Positions 19,901 to 30,040 are shown, counted from the first letter of the stretch. The stretch: 64,000 bases of DNA from JBBROS01 sp038229135 (GCA_038229135.1 JBBROS010000020.1:1-64000); one strand, 5' to 3'. Numbers and translations are program-made. The notes: a model not told the origin generated them from the sequence alone.

Positions 19901-20005
19901 CGCGCGGCCCAGCGCCAAATAGGCCCAGATGCCGGCGCCGGCCATGGCGAGCATGGCGAACAACGTCAGCGAGCGGTGCCGCATCGCCCAGAGCGAGAGG
20001 TTCAT
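16922..20005 (-). CDS. RND efflux pump inner-membrane transporter (AcrB/HAE1 type)
   Basis: 1027 residues, the full length of the HAE1 RND family: two repeats of one helix, a large periplasmic domain and five helices. The N-terminus is MNLSLWAMRHRSLTLFAMLA; the proton-relay acidic pair is in GLLVDDAIIAVETMAVKLEE (helix 4), and GIIMRNSVILVDQIER is the second-half counterpart. The periplasmic region contains FYQVRKKVGDARGSLP and RVPGVGKVALFGTQEERIAI. It extrudes hydrophobic or amphiphilic compounds with an adaptor and an outer-membrane channel. No TolC-like gene is adjacent. The ATG overlaps the adaptor gene stop by 4 bases. Confidence 0.95.
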   Translation of the reverse strand: MNLSLWAMRHRSLTLFAMLAMAGAGIWAYLALGRAEDPAFTIKDMVVLVDWPGATPDEMARQVTDRIERKLQDLAYLDHTSSQTQAGHAAITVTLRDDTPPKLVEGLFYQVRKKVGDARGSLPDGVQGPYFDDEFGDTFGIMYALAGEGFSLPELKRVAEDVREQLLRVPGVGKVALFGTQEERIAIEVSYRKLAELGLSLQDVFAAVRRENSVVASGYVDTAHDRIQVRTRPGLSGPEALMALPVSAGGRLLRLGDFAAISRTVVDPPVSTMRFNGKPALGVGITMAEGGNMLALGQAVAARMAQVEPGLPLGVAVGKLHDQASVVALDVHEFEQSFLEALAIVLAVSFLSLGWRVGIVVAISVPLVLAGVFVGMKLLGIDLQRISLGAMVIALGLLVDDAIIAVETMAVKLEEGWDKLRAGSFAYTSTAFPMLTGTLVTAAGYLPVGLAQSSTGEYTQDIFRVVGLSLVLSWFVAVLFVPFLGAALLPVSRHVAHDRRPSRLARGFGAVVAWCVRRRWVVIGGTLAAFAIAMGSFGRIQQQFFPASDRLEVLLDVRLPEGASFSATAEAVGKVEALLAKEPGIVSSVAWTGSGSPRFFLASSPELQQPNYAQVVVNMRSIPDREALLGVLNRAIDEDMLPDVRLRPARLELGPPVGYPVQFRILGPDPLALRPIADEVARLMRASPAVRNVSNSWSQLGKQAVVTLDQDKARMLGIGSEDVAATLATMQQGATITQYREGAELIPVIARAVPSERQDIAALGDVPVAAAMSGGRARVVPLSQVASIAWQLEQPTVYRRDRTPVLVVRADPVPGLQAPVATAQVEPLLEGLKATLPPGVRIETAGAVAESAKGSASINKVMPLMVLVTLALLIVQMQSFSRMLMVVATAPLGLIGVVAALLLTGAPFGFVATLGVIALAGIIMRNSVILVDQIEREVADGLAVADAIRVAAVRRARPILLTAAAAILALVPLAYSVFWGPMAIAIMGGLVSATALTLLFVPALYAVVGRAGRSPLGVPHAMAQAAE

Positions 20006-21051
20006 CGTTGCGCCCCGGGCCATGCCACCAATGCCATGTCCGGCGCCACCTGGCCCACCCCGGCCGTGATGACGAGCTCGCCCGAAGCGAGCCCCCCGGC
20101 CACCAGCACGCTGCCATCCCCGCCATAGCCGGCGACCTGCACCGGCCGCAGTGCCGCACGCTGCGAGCCGGCATCCAGCACCCATACTGCGGCGCGTCCG
20201 CCCTGGTCCGTAAGGGCCGTGCCCGGCAGCCGCACCATGGGCGGCGAGGCCTGGCCGAAGCGTACCGTGGCCGTCATGCCGAGCCGCATCGTCCCCGGCT
20301 CCTGCACGGCCACACGGACGCCGAACGTGCGGCTGGCCGGGTCCGCGAGCGCCCCCACCTCCCGCACCCGCGCAGCGATCGGCCGATCCGGCGCCGCCCA
20401 GAGCAACACCTCCGCCACCTCGCCGGGGCGCACGGCGCCGATCCGGTTCTCCGGCACGTCCGCCACCACCTCGACCGCGTCCATGCGTGCAACCGTCGCC
20501 ACAGTCTGCCCGGCGCCCACCACCTGGCCGACCTGGACCGGGAGCGCCGTCACCACCCCGTCGGCTTCGGCCACGAGCTGCCCGTAGCTCCGCTGGCTCC
20601 GCGCCAGCGAGAGCTGCCGCGCCAGCTGCGCGAGCCGTGCATCCGCCGCCTTGCTCGAGGCCGCACGCTTCTCCCGCTCGGACGCCACATAGGCCGGTGA
20701 GCCTGCGCCCAGCCGCTCGTATCGCCCGAGCTCGGACCGGGCGATCGTCGCATCCGCCAGGGCGGCCTGGACCGAGGCCTCAGCCGCCTGCTCGGCCAGA
20801 ACCAGGTCCGCCGGGTCCAGCCGCGCCAGCACCTGGCCCGCCCGCACCAGGTCGCCCACCTCGACCGGCCGCGCCGACACCTTGCCGCCGACGCGGAAGG
20901 CGAGATCGGCCTGCACCCGCGCCTGCACCGTGCCGGACACCACGAGGTCCGACCGGACCGGCGCCAGCACGACCGGCACGACCCGCACGGGCCGCGGCGG
21001 CTCCCCGGCGGCAATGCAGAGCAGGGCGGAGAAGGCGATCTGAAGGCGCAT
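20002..21051 (-). CDS. RND periplasmic adaptor (HlyD/AcrA family)
   Basis: 349 residues. After a short signal segment (MRLQIAFSALLCIAAGE) come the adaptor domains in order: first lipoyl half (DLAFRVGGKVSARPVEVGDLV), alpha-helical hairpin (about residues 80-150, AEQAAEASVQAALADATIAR to ARLAQLARQLSLARSQRS), second lipoyl half (VAEADGVVTALPVQVGQVV) and beta-barrel (VEVVADVPENRIGAV). There is one Cys in the signal region, but SALLC is a poor lipobox. It links the inner-membrane pump to an outer-membrane channel. The start at 21051 fits the signal peptide; an upstream in-frame ATG exists at 21096. Confidence 0.92.
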   Translation of the reverse strand: MRLQIAFSALLCIAAGEPPRPVRVVPVVLAPVRSDLVVSGTVQARVQADLAFRVGGKVSARPVEVGDLVRAGQVLARLDPADLVLAEQAAEASVQAALADATIARSELGRYERLGAGSPAYVASEREKRAASSKAADARLAQLARQLSLARSQRSYGQLVAEADGVVTALPVQVGQVVGAGQTVATVARMDAVEVVADVPENRIGAVRPGEVAEVLLWAAPDRPIAARVREVGALADPASRTFGVRVAVQEPGTMRLGMTATVRFGQASPPMVRLPGTALTDQGGRAAVWVLDAGSQRAALRPVQVAGYGGDGSVLVAGGLASGELVITAGVGQVAPDMALVAWPGAQR

Positions 21052-21188
21052 AGGTGAGACCCCAACCGTCAATGCGAATGCAGCCAAGCAGTCCATCTTA
21101 GGGTCAGGACTGCTCGCAACCTGCCATGGATTGCTTCACCTACGGCTCGCAACAACGGTCGGTCGCAGATAATGAATGCCAGAACATC

Positions 21189-21208
21189 GTTCACTGATCA
21201 ACGGTAAC
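21189..21208. promoter_or_regulatory. Possible TetR-type operator near the efflux operon
   Basis: Centred on the palindrome TGATCA, with partly symmetric GTTCAC and GGTAAC flanks, directly after the tetR stop. It is the most symmetric AT-containing site in the 157-base space (21052-21208) before the adaptor gene. Symmetry is imperfect, so this is a suggestion only. The same space must hold the pump promoter unless it is read through from tetR. Confidence 0.25.
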
Positions 21209-21847
21209 TTACACCGGCCTCAACCCCCGTATCGCTGCGTCAAGCATCGCGTCGATCAGGCGGCCATGCTCGCTCTCGACATGGTGCGGCACGTTGATCA
21301 GCAGCATGACCAGGCCGTGCATCGATGCCCATAGCACCTCGGCAGCCAGCAGGTCGTCACCGCGCGCGAACAGGCCAAGCCGCATCATCGCGGCCACGTT
21401 CTGGCGCAACAGGCCGAACGACTGCCCGGCTGCCTCCACCTCGTCGCACTTGCCGGCCGCCTTGGCATCGAAGGTCAGCCTGTATTCGTCCGGCCGCTCG
21501 AGCCCCAGCGCCACATACGCCATGAGCCCGGCCCGGAACCGCTCCAGCGGCGGCCGCTCGGGCCGTTGCGACTCGGCGTAGGCCACGAGCAGCGCCTCGA
21601 ACATGGCCTCCGCGATAGCCTGCAGGATTGCCATCTTGTCCGGGAAATAGACATACAACGCAGTGCTGCTCACCCCCACATCCGACGCGATCTTGCGCAT
21701 CGTCGCATGCTGCAGCCCCTGTTCGACGAACAGCCGCTTGGCCGAAGCCAGGATCTCCGCCCGGCGCGACGGACCCTGGCCCCGCTTCTTCCGAGTTCGT
21801 GGCGTCGCACTACCGGGCGGCGCTGAGAGGGGTGGCATGGCGTTCAT
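21209..21847 (-). CDS. TetR/AcrR-family repressor of the efflux operon
   Basis: 212 residues. A basic N-terminal tail (TPRTRKKRGQGPSRRAEI) precedes the TetR helix-turn-helix: ILASAKRLFVEQGLQHATM and IASDVGVSSTALYVYFPDK (about residues 31-72). A helical ligand-binding domain follows (FEALLVAYAESQRPERPPLE to the end), of the C-terminal type seen in WHG/TetR_C_33-like regulators. It is encoded directly upstream of the adaptor and pump genes on the same strand, so it very likely controls them and itself in response to a pump substrate. Confidence 0.88.
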   Translation of the reverse strand: MNAMPPLSAPPGSATPRTRKKRGQGPSRRAEILASAKRLFVEQGLQHATMRKIASDVGVSSTALYVYFPDKMAILQAIAEAMFEALLVAYAESQRPERPPLERFRAGLMAYVALGLERPDEYRLTFDAKAAGKCDEVEAAGQSFGLLRQNVAAMMRLGLFARGDDLLAAEVLWASMHGLVMLLINVPHHVESEHGRLIDAMLDAAIRGLRPV

Positions 21848-21880
21848 CTGCCGCCCCTCTAGACCTTGGGTGGCCCTATC

Positions 21881-22576
21881 TCAATGGATTTCGCCGGACC
21901 GCTTGACCGCGTCGCGCAGCGCCGCCGGGCTGAAGCCGGGGCTGGCGCACAGGTCGAGGATCACCCGCTCCCGCCGCGTGCACAAATCGATGGCCGCCGG
22001 CAGCTTCCGCACCGCATCGGCCGGTATGATGACGGCGCCATGCCGGTCCGCATGGACCACATCGTCATGCACCGCATGCATCCCGAACACGTCGACGGGC
22101 AGGCCGAACGCGACCATGTGCACGTGCGCATGGCTGGGCCCGACGCGCCCGCCCACGATCTGGAAGCCCGGTGCCAGCGCATCGAGGTCCCGGAAGGACC
22201 CGTTCGTCACGCAGCCCTCGGCCCCCAGGGCTTTGTGTACGGTGGAATGGACCTCGCCCCACCATGCGCCATAGCCTGGCCGGTCATCGAGGTCCTGCAG
22301 CACCACCACGGTCGGCAACGCGGCGGCGGCCACGTAGTCGTACCAATCCAGCCGGTCCGCCACCTTCGAGCGCGGCGCCTCCTTGGCCCGGATCATGCCC
22401 ACGCGCGCCAGGCCGACGATGGGTTTTTGCCCCGGGTTGGCGGCGACCATGGGCTCCACCGTGAAGCCGACCGCCCGGCGGTCCGGGACGATCAGTTCGA
22501 GCCCGTTGCAGATCGTCGGCGTGTCCCACTGGCGCAACGCCTCGAGGTCGGCGGCGGTGAAAGGATGGTCGGACAT
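21881..22576 (-). CDS. RraA/HMG-aldolase family protein
   Basis: 231 residues of the RraA-like fold, which includes 4-hydroxy-4-methyl-2-oxoglutarate (HMG/CHA) aldolases, oxaloacetate decarboxylases and the RNase E regulator RraA. Features: LRQWDTPTICNGLELIVPDR at the N-terminus, the conserved TNGSFRDLDAL with the Arg and Asp that bind the metal-linked substrate (about residues 130-140), and VHDDVVHADRHGAVIIPADA. The longer chain with an N-terminal extension fits the enzyme group rather than RraA proper. GAGGAGACG precedes the ATG. It follows the DadA-like oxidase by 10 bases, so its substrate is probably linked to that oxidase or to the molybdenum hydroxylase upstream. Confidence 0.8.
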   Translation of the reverse strand: MSDHPFTAADLEALRQWDTPTICNGLELIVPDRRAVGFTVEPMVAANPGQKPIVGLARVGMIRAKEAPRSKVADRLDWYDYVAAAALPTVVVLQDLDDRPGYGAWWGEVHSTVHKALGAEGCVTNGSFRDLDALAPGFQIVGGRVGPSHAHVHMVAFGLPVDVFGMHAVHDDVVHADRHGAVIIPADAVRKLPAAIDLCTRRERVILDLCASPGFSPAALRDAVKRSGEIH

Positions 22577-22586
22577 AAGCGTCTCC

Positions 22587-23879
22587 TCATTGGAACCGTT
22601 GCGGGCTGTAGGGCCGGAGGTCGAACGGCGGCACGCGGCCAGCGACCAGGTCGGCCACGAGCGCCCCGGTGCTGGCCCCTGCAGCAAGGCCTACATGGCC
22701 GTGCCCGAAGGCGTGGACGATGTCGGGGCAGCCGCTGGCCCGGCCAATGACGGGCAGCCCGTCCGGCGTGCTCGGGCGGTGGCCCATCCAGAACCGCACA
22801 CGCTCCGGCGGCAGGTCCTGCGGCAGGCCAGGTAGCGCACAAACGAGGAAATCGCGCAGGAGCCGGGCCCTGTCCCAGTTCGGCGCCGCCTCCAGCCCGG
22901 CCAGCTCCACCTGGCCTGCCACACGAAGGCCCGTCCGTGTTGCGCTGATGGCCATCTTGCCGTCGCTCGGCATCAGCGGATGTCGCGGCACGACCTCCGG
23001 CGCCTCGATGGCCGCATGGTAGCCACGTTCCGTCTCGAGGCTCACGTGGTCCCCGGCCTGGTGCGCGAGCTTGGCCGAGTGCGCGCCGGCGCAGACCACG
23101 GCGGAGTCGCAGGCGATCTCGCCCGCAGCGGTCGTCACGGCCCGCAGCGCCTGGCCGTCCATCCGGAACCCGGTCGCGGCGCCCGGCACCAGCGTGGCCC
23201 CCTGCACCACCGCATACGCGACGAGCGCGGCCACGTAAGCGCCGGGGTCCGCCACATTGCCGCCCGCCTGCACGAGCACCCCGAAGCCATAGCGGCGGTT
23301 CAGCCCCGGCTCCGCCTGGCGCAGCTCGTCGGCGTCCAGCTCCAGCCACTCCAGCCCATTGTCCCGCCGCAGCCGCCACGCGAGCGCCTCCGCCTCGAAC
23401 GCCGCCCGGTCCGGGAAGACATACAGGATGCCGCGCCGCTCGATGAGGTCGCCCACCCCCGCACCCTCGGCCAACGCCTGGTGCCGCGCCACGGTGTCGT
23501 GCAGCAACGGCCGCAGCGCCGCCGCCGTCCGCTCCACCCGCGCCACCGTGGACCCGGCGCGAACGAACCTCAGCAGCCAAGGCACCAGCCGAGGCAGGTA
23601 GCGCCAGCGTATGGCAAGCGGCCCCAGGGGATCGGCCAGCATGCCGGGGACCTTTTTCCACAAGCCGGGCATGCTCATCGGCACCACGGAACCCGGGCTC
23701 AGCCACGCCCCGTTCCCATAGCTCGCCGCCTGCTCCCCCCCGGGCGGCCCGGGCTCGAGGACCGTGACGCGGTGCCCGTCCCGCAGCAGCGCGAGGGCGC
23801 TTGCGGCACCGACGATGCCTGCGCCAATGACGACGACGTGGCGGGTCAGCGCCACTCGAGCCGCCTGCTCAGCCAACAC
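22587..23879 (-). CDS. FAD-dependent D-amino acid dehydrogenase-like oxidase (DadA/DAO family)
   Basis: 430 residues. The dinucleotide-binding motif VVVIGAGIVGAASALALLRD is at residues 15-34, followed by VTVLEPGPPGGEQAASYGNG (the DadA-type ASxxNG region). Near the C-terminus are MGHRPSTPDGLPVIGRA and AFGHGHVGLAAGASTGALVA, the FAD-closing motif of D-amino acid dehydrogenases. Expected reaction: oxidative deamination of an amine or D-amino acid with electrons to the quinone pool. The start is GTG at 23879; another GTG eight codons in is equally possible. It lies between the AtzH-like and RraA-like genes in the cox gene run. Confidence 0.88.
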   Translation of the reverse strand: MLAEQAARVALTRHVVVIGAGIVGAASALALLRDGHRVTVLEPGPPGGEQAASYGNGAWLSPGSVVPMSMPGLWKKVPGMLADPLGPLAIRWRYLPRLVPWLLRFVRAGSTVARVERTAAALRPLLHDTVARHQALAEGAGVGDLIERRGILYVFPDRAAFEAEALAWRLRRDNGLEWLELDADELRQAEPGLNRRYGFGVLVQAGGNVADPGAYVAALVAYAVVQGATLVPGAATGFRMDGQALRAVTTAAGEIACDSAVVCAGAHSAKLAHQAGDHVSLETERGYHAAIEAPEVVPRHPLMPSDGKMAISATRTGLRVAGQVELAGLEAAPNWDRARLLRDFLVCALPGLPQDLPPERVRFWMGHRPSTPDGLPVIGRASGCPDIVHAFGHGHVGLAAGASTGALVADLVAGRVPPFDLRPYSPQRFQ

Positions 23880-23918
23880 TGCCGGGCCACAGGTCGCGAT
23901 CGATCGGTCGCTCCTGGT

Positions 23919-24323
23919 TCAACCGCCGCGCCGCACCGTCGCCACATCGGCACCCGCCAGCAACGACACGTGGGCCGACACCACGTGCCACCCGTCCGGG
24001 AAGCGCGCCATGATCTTTGTCTCACGCCCGACCGCGCCGGAGCCGACGCGCTCGTAGATCAGGTTCGTCACCGCAACGTCAGGCCCGAACGCCGTTACTT
24101 CGACCCGGCGCTGCACCCGCTGCGCGTAGGCCTTCACCCCGGCCCGGAATGCCCTGATGGCATCATGCCCGAACAGGTTCTCCGTTATCCCGAACCGCAC
24201 CGTCCGCGGGTCCGCCCAGAAGCAGGCGTCCAGCGACGGCGTGTCGTTGGCCATCAGCGCCGCCTCGTAGCGGTCGAGCAGCGCCTTGGCTGCCGCGACC
24301 GCCTCGGGGTGATCGACCTCCAA
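23919..24323 (-). CDS. AtzH/HpxZ-like NTF2-fold protein
   Basis: 134 residues of the AtzH/HpxZ (DUF3225) group with the SnoaL/NTF2 cone fold: LLDRYEAALMANDTPSLDAC, FWADPRTVRFGITENLFGHD, AIRAFRAG and the C-terminal PDGWHVVSAHVSLL. Relatives are linked to s-triazine ring-cleavage products (AtzH, 1,3-dicarboxyurea amidohydrolase role) and to oxalurate breakdown (HpxZ). The presence here points to breakdown of a nitrogen-rich compound. The start is 3 bases from the coxM-like stop, so it is clearly in that operon. Confidence 0.8.
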   Translation of the reverse strand: MEVDHPEAVAAAKALLDRYEAALMANDTPSLDACFWADPRTVRFGITENLFGHDAIRAFRAGVKAYAQRVQRRVEVTAFGPDVAVTNLIYERVGSGAVGRETKIMARFPDGWHVVSAHVSLLAGADVATVRRGG

Positions 24324-24325
24324 GC

Positions 24326-25117
24326 TCAGGCGTTCTCCACGCAGCGGCGCGCCATGACGCCGACCAGGTGCGCCCGGTATTCGGCGCTGCCGTGGATATC
24401 CCCGTTCAGGCCGTCCGATGGGGTCTTGATGTCCTTTACGGCATCCGGCGACCAGTTGGCCGACAGCGCCTGCTCCATGGCTGTGTGCCGGAACACGCCA
24501 CCCTGCCCGGCGCCCGTGATCGCCACGCGCACGCCGGCAGGACCCTTCGCCACGAACACGCCCACCATGGCGTACCGGCTCGCCGGGTTGCGGAACTTCT
24601 CATAGTTGCTCGTCTCGGGGATCGGGAAGCTCACCTTGGTGATCAGCTCCCCAGGCTCCAGCGCCGTGGTGAACATTCCCTGGAAATACTGGTCGGCGTG
24701 GATCGACCGCTTGTCCGTATGGATCGTGGCACCGAGCGCCAGCACGGCCGCCGGATAGCAGGCCGACGGGTCGTTGTTGGCCAGGCTCCCGCCCATCGTG
24801 CCGCGGTGCCGCACCTGGTTGTCCCCGATCCAGCTCGCCATCTTGGCCAGGCCCGGGATGCGCGCCTTGATCGCCGGGTGGCTCATGATGGCGTGGTGCG
24901 TCGCCATGCCGCCGATGGAGATGCCGCCCGCCTCTTCGGTGATGGCCGCAAGCCCCAGCCCGGATAGGTCGACCACCACCTCCGGCCGGTTCAGGCGCTG
25001 CTTCAGCACCGGGATGAACGTCTGGCCGCCCGCCAGCGCCTTCGCGTCCGGCGTCTCCCCGAGGATCTTCAGGGCATCCGGGATCGAGGAAGGCTTGTGA
25101 TAGGTGAAATCGTACAT
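24326..25117 (-). CDS. Molybdenum hydroxylase FAD subunit (CoxM family)
   Basis: 263 residues of the FAD-binding medium subunit of the xanthine oxidase/CO dehydrogenase family. It has AKALAGGQTFIPVLKQRL (about residues 29-46, FAD pyrophosphate loop), IGGMATHHAIMSHP, and GDNQVRHRGTMGGSLANNDP (about 97-116), the second FAD motif. It passes electrons from the 2Fe-2S subunit to the acceptor. Genes for the small and large subunits lie directly upstream; the ATG is 5 bases from the large-subunit stop. The order S-L-M differs from the M-S-L order of true CO dehydrogenase clusters. Confidence 0.92.
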   Translation of the reverse strand: MYDFTYHKPSSIPDALKILGETPDAKALAGGQTFIPVLKQRLNRPEVVVDLSGLGLAAITEEAGGISIGGMATHHAIMSHPAIKARIPGLAKMASWIGDNQVRHRGTMGGSLANNDPSACYPAAVLALGATIHTDKRSIHADQYFQGMFTTALEPGELITKVSFPIPETSNYEKFRNPASRYAMVGVFVAKGPAGVRVAITGAGQGGVFRHTAMEQALSANWSPDAVKDIKTPSDGLNGDIHGSAEYRAHLVGVMARRCVENA

Positions 25118-25121
25118 GCGC

Positions 25122-27503
<2,382 letters not shown>

Positions 27504-27552
27504 GGTGGTGAACCCCCCAGACTCTTGTTGCCTGCCGACATTATAGTCGTTG

Positions 27553-28044
27553 TCAGGCCGCCACGGCTTCCTTGCCGTGCATGATCGGCCACGCCGCAGC
27601 GATGGCCTTGACGATGTTGTGGTAGCCCGTGCAACGGCACAGGTTGCCCTCGAGCCCATCGCGAATCTCGTGTTCCGAAAGCCCCTCCGGGTGCATCTGC
27701 ACCAGGTCGATCGCGCTCATCACCATGCCCGGCGTGCAGAAGCCGCATTGCAGCGCATGGTGCTCGCGGAACATCTCCTGCATGGGGTGCAGCGTGCCGT
27801 CGGCATGCGCAATGCCCTCGATCGTCGTGATCGACTGGCCCTGCGCCTGGAGCGCCAGCATGGTGCAGGCCTTCACCGACTTGCCGTCCACATGCACAAC
27901 GCATGCGCCGCATTGGCTCGTGTCGCAGCCCACATGCGTGCCCGTCAGGCCGAGCTTCTCACGCAGCAGCTCCACCAGCAGCGTGCGGCCCTCGACCTCG
28001 ACCGAGTGCTGCTTGCCGTTCACCGTCAACGAAACTTGTGGCAT
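27553..28044 (-). CDS. Molybdenum hydroxylase 2Fe-2S subunit (CoxS family)
   Basis: 163 residues with two iron-sulfur domains. The plant ferredoxin-like site is Cys40, 45, 48 and 60 (GCDTSQCGACVVHVDG ... VKAC). The second, helical site is Cys100, 103, 136 and 138 (QCGFCTPGMVM ... CRCTGYHNI). It carries electrons from the Mo centre to FAD. It is the first gene of the S-L-M run; GGGGGGCATCG lies just before the ATG. No clear -35/-10 pair stands out in the 118 bases upstream, which contain a GC-rich inverted repeat (GGCCGGGCGAACCGGCGC on the minus strand). Confidence 0.95.
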   Translation of the reverse strand: MPQVSLTVNGKQHSVEVEGRTLLVELLREKLGLTGTHVGCDTSQCGACVVHVDGKSVKACTMLALQAQGQSITTIEGIAHADGTLHPMQEMFREHHALQCGFCTPGMVMSAIDLVQMHPEGLSEHEIRDGLEGNLCRCTGYHNIVKAIAAAWPIMHGKEAVAA

Positions 28045-28162
28045 CGATGCCCCCCGAAAGCGCCGGTTCGCCCGGCCTACGGGACTTAGTGTGCTTGCGC
28101 GCGGGCGGAAGGGTCAAGCGGCCGTTCGCGACCGGCCAAAATCCCTCCGTTCCCACCGCCCC

Positions 28163-28663
28163 CTACCAGCGCGTGTCGCCGCGCCGAACGGGCGCCACGG
28201 TGCCGGCTCGCGCCGTCGCCTCGCGCCGCACGCCGTCGACCAGGCTGGCGACCTCGACAACCACGCCGGGGCTCAGGGAGTCCACGCCCGGCACGAGCGC
28301 CACCTCGCCCACGCGCCCTACGCGGCTTGCGGCGCAGGTGCCCTGGGCCTTCTGCCACAGCACCACCATCCGCCCGGCCTTGCTCTGCCCCACGCCACTC
28401 ACCACCACGCCGCACGCACCCGGCCGCTGCCCGGCGATGCCGCGGGCGATGGGAAAGAGCAGCTCGTCGAAATCGTTGTCGTGCAGCGTCGCATACTGGG
28501 TCGCGATCTGCGCCGTGCGCGCCGCGGCTTCCTCGAGCCGGTCCGGCATGATCGATGGCCACACCTGTCGCGCCGCAAGGCCCAGCGCACCTGCCATCAC
28601 GATCAGCTCCAGCGCCAGCACGAGCACGCCGCTGCTGGGGCGACGAATGGCTCGTACGCTCAA
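28163..28663 (-). CDS. TadE/TadG-like pseudopilin-type membrane protein
   Basis: About 166 residues. A single N-terminal membrane helix (SSGVLVLALELIVMAGALGL) is followed by a periplasmic domain with AARQVWPSIMPDRLEEAAAR and a conserved-looking Cys pair (GACGVVV, GTCAAS). Shape and gene pairing suggest a minor TadE/TadG-like pilin, although the glutamate typical of the helix start is displaced. The best start is TTG at 28663, which overlaps the stop of the preceding TadE-like gene (TTGA), implying coupled translation. No tadA/B/C, cpaA or prepilin genes are present in the window. Confidence 0.6.
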   Translation of the reverse strand: MSVRAIRRPSSGVLVLALELIVMAGALGLAARQVWPSIMPDRLEEAAARTAQIATQYATLHDNDFDELLFPIARGIAGQRPGACGVVVSGVGQSKAGRMVVLWQKAQGTCAASRVGRVGEVALVPGVDSLSPGVVVEVASLVDGVRREATARAGTVAPVRRGDTRW

Positions 28664-28917
28664 AGCCCGCCCTCCCCGGTTGCGTCCGGCAAGGCTGGTA
28701 CGGGCGACATAATCCGGAACTCCATCAGCACCATCGGCGCTGCGGGCAGTGCCGGGCCGCTCGCCTGGCTCGAATGGCCCGTGGTGTATTGACCCAGCTT
28801 GGCCTGCAACGTGAACCCAAGCTGCAGGCAGCCGAACACGGCCGCGACCAACACAGGGGCGATGATCGCCACCTCGTATCGGAACCACCCGCGTAAAGTG
28901 CCTGTTCGTTTCGCCAT
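28660..28917 (-). CDS. TadE-like small membrane protein
   Basis: 85 residues. The N-terminal region RYEVAIIAPVLVAAVFGCLQ has the charged-then-hydrophobic pattern of TadE family pseudopilins (an RxxxAxEFA/APVL-like start), with Glu near the beginning of the helix. The short C-terminal part is rich in Pro and Ala. AGGAGCCGTT precedes the ATG. It is transcribed first, and the second TadE-like gene overlaps its stop. Confidence 0.6.
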   Translation of the reverse strand: MAKRTGTLRGWFRYEVAIIAPVLVAAVFGCLQLGFTLQAKLGQYTTGHSSQASGPALPAAPMVLMEFRIMSPVPALPDATGEGGL

Positions 28918-28953
28918 AACGGCTCCTGACGCTTGTTGACGCGCCACACCGTC

Positions 28954-28984
28954 ATAACAGTTTTCCGCCCCTGACCTACGTCAA
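28954..28984 (-). promoter_or_regulatory. Probable promoter for the tadE-like pair
   Basis: Minus strand TTGACG (28984-28979) and TGTTAT (28959-28954), separated by 19 bases, lie about 37 bases upstream of the first TadE-like ATG. The region is AT-rich compared with its surroundings. The spacing is longer than ideal. Confidence 0.4.
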
Positions 28985-29020
28985 AATAACGATCCGATGA
29001 CGAGGTAGGGTCATGTTTTG

Positions 29021-30040
29021 TTAGGCAGCGACAGGCACCGCCTGCAGCTCCGGCAGGGTATCGAGGTGGCAGGCCGCCAGCTGCCCTGTCCCGCCCCCGG
29101 GCATCGAGCGGAGGAGGGGCTCGTCCACACGGCAGCGGTCGAACACGTAGGGGCAGCGCGTGTGGAAACGACACCCGCTGGGCGGGTTGATCGGGCTCGG
29201 AACGTCGCCACGCAGGATGATCCTATCCCGCTTGGCCGTCGGATCAGGCACCGGCACGGCCGACAGCAGCGCCCGCGTGTAAGGGTGCCGCGGACTCGAG
29301 AACAGCGTGCGTCGATCCGCCAACTCCACGATCTTGCCGAGATACATGACCGCGACCCGGTGGGTGAGATGCTCCACGATGGCCAGGTCATGGCTGATGA
29401 ACAGCAACGCGAGGCCCAGTTCGTCCTGCAGGTCGCTCAGCAGGTTCACGATCTGCGCCTTGACCGACACGTCGAGCGCGCTCACCGCCTCATCGCAGAT
29501 GATCAGGTCCGACCCGGGCGCCAGCGCGCGCGCGATCCCGATGCGCTGCCTCTGCCCGCCACTGAACTCGTGCGGGAACCGCCGCATCGCATCCCGCGGC
29601 AGCCGCACGGTGTCCATGAGCTTGGCAACACGGTCGTCCGTCTCGGAGGCGCTGCCCGCCATCCCGAAGTTTCGGAGCGGTTCAGCCAGGATGTCCCGCA
29701 CACGCATCCGCGGGTTGAGGCTGCTGAACGGGTCCTGGAACACCACCTGCACCCGGCGCCGAAGCGGCCGGAGCTGGCTCATGGGCAGGTTGTGGATCGG
29801 CTGCCCATCGAGCAGCACCTCGCCATCCGTCGGCTCCACCAGGCGTAGGATCGCCTTGCCCACCGTGCTCTTGCCGCACCCGCTCTCCCCAACCAGCGAG
29901 AGCGTCTCGCCCTTGGCGATGCTGAACGTGACGCCGTCCACCGCATACACCTGGCCCGTGATGCCGCCGAGCACGCCGCCTCGGATGGGGAAGTGTTTCT
30001 TGAGCGCGTTGACTTCGAGCAGGGGCACGTCTCGCGTCAT
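29021..30040 (-). CDS. Peptide-type ABC transporter ATPase (OppF/DppF-like), operon 2
   Basis: 339 residues. Walker A GESGCGKST, Q-loop FQDPFSSLNPRMRV, signature FSGGQRQRIGIARAL, a Walker B region reading LIICDEAVSALD (Glu-Ala in place of the usual Glu-Pro) and H-loop FISHDLAIV. The C-terminal family extension has HPYTRALLSAVPVPDP and CRFHTRCPYVFDRC. The start MTRDVPLLEV overlaps the stop of a 34-codon ORF by 4 bases. It is the last gene of the second peptide importer operon. Confidence 0.93.
   Translation of the reverse strand: MTRDVPLLEVNALKKHFPIRGGVLGGITGQVYAVDGVTFSIAKGETLSLVGESGCGKSTVGKAILRLVEPTDGEVLLDGQPIHNLPMSQLRPLRRRVQVVFQDPFSSLNPRMRVRDILAEPLRNFGMAGSASETDDRVAKLMDTVRLPRDAMRRFPHEFSGGQRQRIGIARALAPGSDLIICDEAVSALDVSVKAQIVNLLSDLQDELGLALLFISHDLAIVEHLTHRVAVMYLGKIVELADRRTLFSSPRHPYTRALLSAVPVPDPTAKRDRIILRGDVPSPINPPSGCRFHTRCPYVFDRCRVDEPLLRSMPGGGTGQLAACHLDTLPELQAVPVAA

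Noticed and set aside
21052..21208. An unmistakable promoter for the RND operon.
   Set aside because: No convincing -35/-10 pair with proper spacing could be found; only a weak palindrome was kept as a low-confidence operator.
27540..27545. A perfect TATAAT on the minus strand just upstream of the coxL-like gene.
   Set aside because: No -35-like sequence lies 16-19 bases further upstream, and the position is at the very end of coxS within a tight operon; probably chance.
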